Source: Spirochaetaceae bacterium (GTDB lineage Bacteria; Spirochaetota; Spirochaetia; Sphaerochaetales; Sphaerochaetaceae). Taken from it: a DNA stretch of 17,067 nt. The translations under genes were made by a program, and so were the position numbers. This document shows, one piece after another, positions 13,924 through 17,067 of the stretch (the stretch's first letter is position 1; each line of letters opens with the position of its first letter). The notes under the pieces were generated by a model. That model was not told where the DNA came from. It did no database searches and saw nothing but the letters and a program-made list of their open reading frames with translations. The stretch covers positions 1 through 17,067 of the forward strand of contig DMKZ01000154.1 in NCBI GenBank assembly GCA_003454065.1, given 5' to 3'.

Positions 13924-15876
13924 CTACAGTGCTGCGGCGACTTCGCATATCTTAGAAAACTTCTCCTTGTTGAGCGATGCGCCGCCGACGAGAACGCCGT
14001 CGATGTCGTTCTGCGTCATGATCTCGTTAGCGTTTTCGGGCGTGACAGAACCGCCATACAAAATCTTGATATTATCCGCTATGCGTTCCGAAAATATCTT
14101 GGCAATCCTGCCCCTTATATACGAAATCGCCTCTTCAGCATCTTCAGCCGTCGCGCTTTTGCCGGTTCCAATCGCCCATATAGGCTCGTAAGCGATGATC
14201 AGGTGCTCCTTCGCATCCGCAGGGGAAATCCCCTTCAAGCAGTTGGTGAGCTGGAACGCGAGAAATCTTTTCCAAGAGCCGACCTTCCTTCTCAGCTTAT
14301 CCTCGCCCACGCACAGGATCACATCGAAACCGTATTCGAAAGCCCTCTTGAGCTTTTTGTTCAGCAATGAATTCGTTTCAGTGAAGAACTCCCTTCTCTC
14401 GCTATGCCCGAGAATGGTTTTGCGAACGCCGACCGATTTGACTACCTCGCAGGAAACCTCGCCTGTATACGCGCCCTTCTCGTTTTCGTTCACATTTTGC
14501 GCATACACATCGATCTGAGACTTCGAAAGAGTGCTAGCAACGCAATCAAGAAGCGGGAATTCGGGACAAAGTGCAATTTCAACGTTCTGAACATCAGCCT
14601 TATCCCTAAGATAAGTTGCGATTTCAAGGCCCTCCGGCTTCGTAATGTTCATCTTCCAGTTACCGGCCACGAGCTTTCTGCGATTGCCTCTTCTGTACAA
14701 CGCCGTCAGACTATCGAAATATCTGCCTTCAAGGAATTCAAGCGATGCGCCGCCTCCGGTCGAAACATGATATATCTTGTCGCTAAGCCCGCTCTTTTTG
14801 ATGGCGCTGACGCTATCTCCGCCGCCGACAACCGTCTTGGCATCTCTCAAAGAAGTTATCATGCGAGCGATTTCATTGGTTCCCTTGGCGAAATTATCAA
14901 ACTCGAACACTCCGGCAGGTCCGTTCCAGAACACGGTCTTTGCTCCGCCTATCGCCTTCTTGATATCCGCAAGCGTCTTCTCCCCTATGTCCATGCCGAT
15001 CAGGTCTTCCGGAATATCGACGCTGTTAACGGCCACAGGCTCAGCAGAAGCGTCGAACTCCTTAGCGCACACATGGTCCGAAGGAAGAACAATCTTCTTC
15101 TTAAGTTCAGCAGCCCTATTGAGGAACGAAAGAGCCGTTTCGAGATAATCATCCTCCACCATGCTCTTTCCGACAGCATGACCCTGCGCTTTGAGGAATG
15201 TATAGGCCATCGCTCCTGCGATCACTATCTTGTCGGCGATCTTCAAAAAGCTCTCAAGAACGCTTATCTTCGATGAAACCTTGGAGCCTCCGACAATCAC
15301 CACGAATGGAGCATCGGCATTCTTTCTGAGTTTTGAGAGAATGTCTATTTCCTTTTTCATAAGGAAACCCGCATAGCAATCGTCGATGAAATGCGTTACG
15401 CCTTCGGTAGAGGCATGATTCCTGTGCGCGCATCCGAATGCGTCATTGATATAGACATTGGCGAATTTCGAGAGCGCCTTGGACAGCTCCTTATCGTTCT
15501 TCTCCTCACCTTTCTCGAACCTTATGTTTTCAAGAAGAATTACATCTCCGACTTCTGCGGCCTTTATCTTCTCATAAGTCGCATCGCTGGTGATGTCGCC
15601 AAGCAAAACGACCTTTTTCCCTATGAGCTCCTCAAGCCTCTTCGCCACTGGAGCAAGGCTGTATTTCGGATTCGCCTCGCCCTTCGGCCTGCCGAAATGG
15701 GCCATTATGACAGGGATTCCGCCTTTGGAAAGCACCAAATTCAGCGTAGGCAAGCTCTGAACTATTCTCTCATCGTCCTGAATCACGCCATCCTTCACCG
15801 GCACATTGAAATCAAATCTGATAAGAACCCTTCTGCCTTTGAAGTTAACTTCGTCAATCGTCTTCAATTCTCTCAT
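13924..15876 (-). CDS. pgk-tpiA: Bifunctional phosphoglycerate kinase / triosephosphate isomerase fusion
   Basis: One 650-residue chain carries two glycolytic enzymes. Residues 1 to about 395 are phosphoglycerate kinase: LIRFDFNVPVKDG (18-30), HFGRPKG (60-66), ENIRFEKGEEKND (116-128), GGSKVSSK (196-203), FWNGPAGVFE (316-325), GGGDSV (351-356) and STGGGASLEFLEG (372-384). After a short linker, residues 401-650 are triosephosphate isomerase with all catalytic residues: N406 and K408 in AGNWKMN, H491 in GHSERR, E564 in AYEPIWAIGTGK, and YGGSV (607-611). The kinase lacks the last few residues of stand-alone enzymes, as in the known Thermotoga fusion. A strong AGGAGG precedes the ATG at 15876. ABC-F lies 63 bp upstream. 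ATP is made in the kinase step, and fusion may link two non-adjacent glycolytic reactions. Confidence 0.95.
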   Translation of the reverse strand: MRELKTIDEVNFKGRRVLIRFDFNVPVKDGVIQDDERIVQSLPTLNLVLSKGGIPVIMAHFGRPKGEANPKYSLAPVAKRLEELIGKKVVLLGDITSDATYEKIKAAEVGDVILLENIRFEKGEEKNDKELSKALSKFANVYINDAFGCAHRNHASTEGVTHFIDDCYAGFLMKKEIDILSKLRKNADAPFVVIVGGSKVSSKISVLESFLKIADKIVIAGAMAYTFLKAQGHAVGKSMVEDDYLETALSFLNRAAELKKKIVLPSDHVCAKEFDASAEPVAVNSVDIPEDLIGMDIGEKTLADIKKAIGGAKTVFWNGPAGVFEFDNFAKGTNEIARMITSLRDAKTVVGGGDSVSAIKKSGLSDKIYHVSTGGGASLEFLEGRYFDSLTALYRRGNRRKLVAGNWKMNITKPEGLEIATYLRDKADVQNVEIALCPEFPLLDCVASTLSKSQIDVYAQNVNENEKGAYTGEVSCEVVKSVGVRKTILGHSERREFFTETNSLLNKKLKRAFEYGFDVILCVGEDKLRRKVGSWKRFLAFQLTNCLKGISPADAKEHLIIAYEPIWAIGTGKSATAEDAEEAISYIRGRIAKIFSERIADNIKILYGGSVTPENANEIMTQNDIDGVLVGGASLNKEKFSKICEVAAAL

Positions 15877-15939
15877 CTGTTTCCTCCTCCTATATGTATC
15901 TGAATACCACCCTTTCAGAACAAAACTTGAAAAACGTTT

Positions 15940-17067
15940 CTAAATCGACAGCTTTATATCTTTTCCTCCGGAAAGCTGCGCCCTCTTTTCCCTAACCGCC
16001 TCATCATTCAGATAATCGTCGAAGCCTTCGCGCCTGTCTATGATTCCGTTCGGCGTGAACTCTATTATCCTATTGGCGATGGACGATATGAATTCGTGGT
16101 CATGCGAATTGAAAAGAATCACTCCTTTGAAATCGACAAGCCCGTTGTTCAGCGACTGTATGCTTTCCAAATCGAGATGACTAGTCGGCTCGTCGAAAAC
16201 AAGCACGTTGCAATTCTCAAGCATCATCTTGGAAAGCACGCACCTGACCTTCTCTCCGCCTGACAACACCTTGACTTTCTTGAACACCTCGTCACCCGAA
16301 AAAAGCATTCTGCCCAGAAAAGACCTGATGAATGTCTCATCCGAATCAGGCGGTGCGAATCTCGACAGCCACGAGAATATCGTATCATCGTTTTGGAACA
16401 TGAAATCGTTGTCTTTCGGAAAATAGCTGACTGATGTGGTCACGCCCCACCCGAAATCGCCGGATGCCTGCTTCACCCTATCGCAGATTATGTCGAAGAG
16501 CGCTGTTTTGGAAGAGTGCATTGGCCCTACGAAAGCAACCTTGTCACCTGGTTCGATTATAAAAGACAAGTTGTTCAAAAGCGTTTCGCCTGCATTCTCG
16601 TAGGAAAGCCCGTTGAGCTCCAGAACCTTGTTCCCTATCTCCCTGCCGGGCTTGAATGCAACATAAGGGAATCTCCTCGATGACGGTTTGATGTCTTCCA
16701 CGGTAAGCTTCTCGATCAATTTCCTGCGACTCGTGGCCTGTCTGGATTTCGCAACATTCGAAGCGAAGCGCTGTATGAATTCCTTCAATTCGGCGATTTT
16801 CTCATCAGCGCGCTTCTTCTCGTCCTTTGCCTGCCTTGCGGCGATTTGCGAAGAAGCATACCAGAAGTCGTAGTTGCCCACGAACAAGGTTATCTTACCG
16901 AAATCGACGTCAGCGATATGCGTGCAAACGGTATTCAGAAAATGCCTGTCATGCGACACCACTATGACCGTGTTCTTGAAATCCAGAAGGAAATTCTCCA
17001 AAAAGACGATGCTTTCAAGATCCAAGTGGTTCGTCGGCTCGTCAAGCAGCAATATGTCGGGATTAAC
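15940..17067 (-). CDS. ABC-F family ATPase, C-terminal part (5' end beyond the window)
   Basis: The frame is open to the right edge, giving 375 residues that start inside the Walker B of the first ABC domain (NPDILLLDEPTNHLD). A charged, coiled inter-domain arm follows (KDEKKRADEKIAELKEF region). The second domain has FVGPMHSSKTALFD as P-loop, LSGGEKVRC as signature, FDEPTSHLDLES as Walker B and SHDHEF as H-loop. ABC-F proteins have no membrane part and act on the ribosome E site or in antibiotic protection. The arm and C-terminal layout resemble the YbiT-like branch, where a SKT/AKT P-loop is, to my recollection, common. It ends 63 bp before pgk-tpiA. The true start is not in the window. Confidence 0.9.
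   Translation of the reverse strand, partial: VNPDILLLDEPTNHLDLESIVFLENFLLDFKNTVIVVSHDRHFLNTVCTHIADVDFGKITLFVGNYDFWYASSQIAARQAKDEKKRADEKIAELKEFIQRFASNVAKSRQATSRRKLIEKLTVEDIKPSSRRFPYVAFKPGREIGNKVLELNGLSYENAGETLLNNLSFIIEPGDKVAFVGPMHSSKTALFDIICDRVKQASGDFGWGVTTSVSYFPKDNDFMFQNDDTIFSWLSRFAPPDSDETFIRSFLGRMLFSGDEVFKKVKVLSGGEKVRCVLSKMMLENCNVLVFDEPTSHLDLESIQSLNNGLVDFKGVILFNSHDHEFISSIANRIIEFTPNGIIDRREGFDDYLNDEAVREKRAQLSGGKDIKLSI

Noticed and set aside
14404..15276. Long plus-strand ORF (290 codons) opposite pgk-tpiA
   Set aside because: Antisense to a gene with intact catalytic motifs on the other strand; no recognisable domain.

Overview
The window looks like a chromosomal segment of a diderm, probably anaerobic and host-associated bacterium. 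A small exported beta-barrel-like protein ends in phenylalanine, and phosphoglycerate kinase is fused to triosephosphate isomerase. The DUF4143 ATPase, the DUF3990/HTH pairs and the PD-(D/E)XK 'transposase' relic are types I associate with gut and rumen bacteria. A spirochaete-like host is one possibility, but nothing here proves the phylum. Every gene I can support lies on the minus strand, so the gene order below is read from right to left in transcription terms.

Right part (about 13.2-17.07 kb, housekeeping): the 3' part of an ABC-F ATPase, a single-ORF PGK-TPI glycolytic fusion, then a small outer-membrane-type protein, closed by a clear intrinsic terminator. Middle part (7.8-13.2 kb, DNA processing): a tightly packed recQ-dprA-uvrA2 operon (8-bp overlap, then an 18-bp gap). 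It is preceded by a 242-bp inverted-repeat-bounded insertion that contains a perfect palindrome over the apparent recQ start. The UvrA is the short type without the UvrB-binding region, and the DprA has altered signature residues. Together with RecQ this suggests a dedicated DNA-processing or defence module rather than ordinary repair or competence genes.

Accessory part (about 2.4-7.8 kb): two paralogous, overlapping DUF3990/HTH gene pairs, candidate toxin-antitoxin or ADP-ribosyltransferase-type modules. In the left pair both genes are intact, and a perfect 7-2-7 palindrome sits inside the promoter spacer. In the right pair the HTH gene is intact but the DUF3990 gene has two frameshifts. Between the pairs lie mobile debris: an IS21-like end, a 161-bp MITE-like element and a fragment of a PD-(D/E)XK nuclease-transposase. 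Further left is an intact AAA/DUF4143 ATPase with three 33-34-bp-spaced iterons upstream.

Left end (1-2.4 kb): a defence-island graveyard. In transcription order, fragments of a PLD/SNF2-type helicase, a DUF4391 protein, a YhcG/DUF1016 nuclease and a type III Mod methyltransferase are joined head to tail by deletions. A MITE copy splits the DUF4391 remnant, and removing it with one 4-bp target duplication restores the reading frame. An apparently new adenine-methyltransferase gene runs off the left edge with its own promoter and palindrome.

The best candidates for something undescribed are the DUF3990/HTH pairs with their operator, the 161-bp MITE family with 4-bp target duplications, the recQ-dprA-uvrA2 module, and the iterons in front of the DUF4143 ATPase. 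All functional statements come from reading motifs by eye; no database search was possible.
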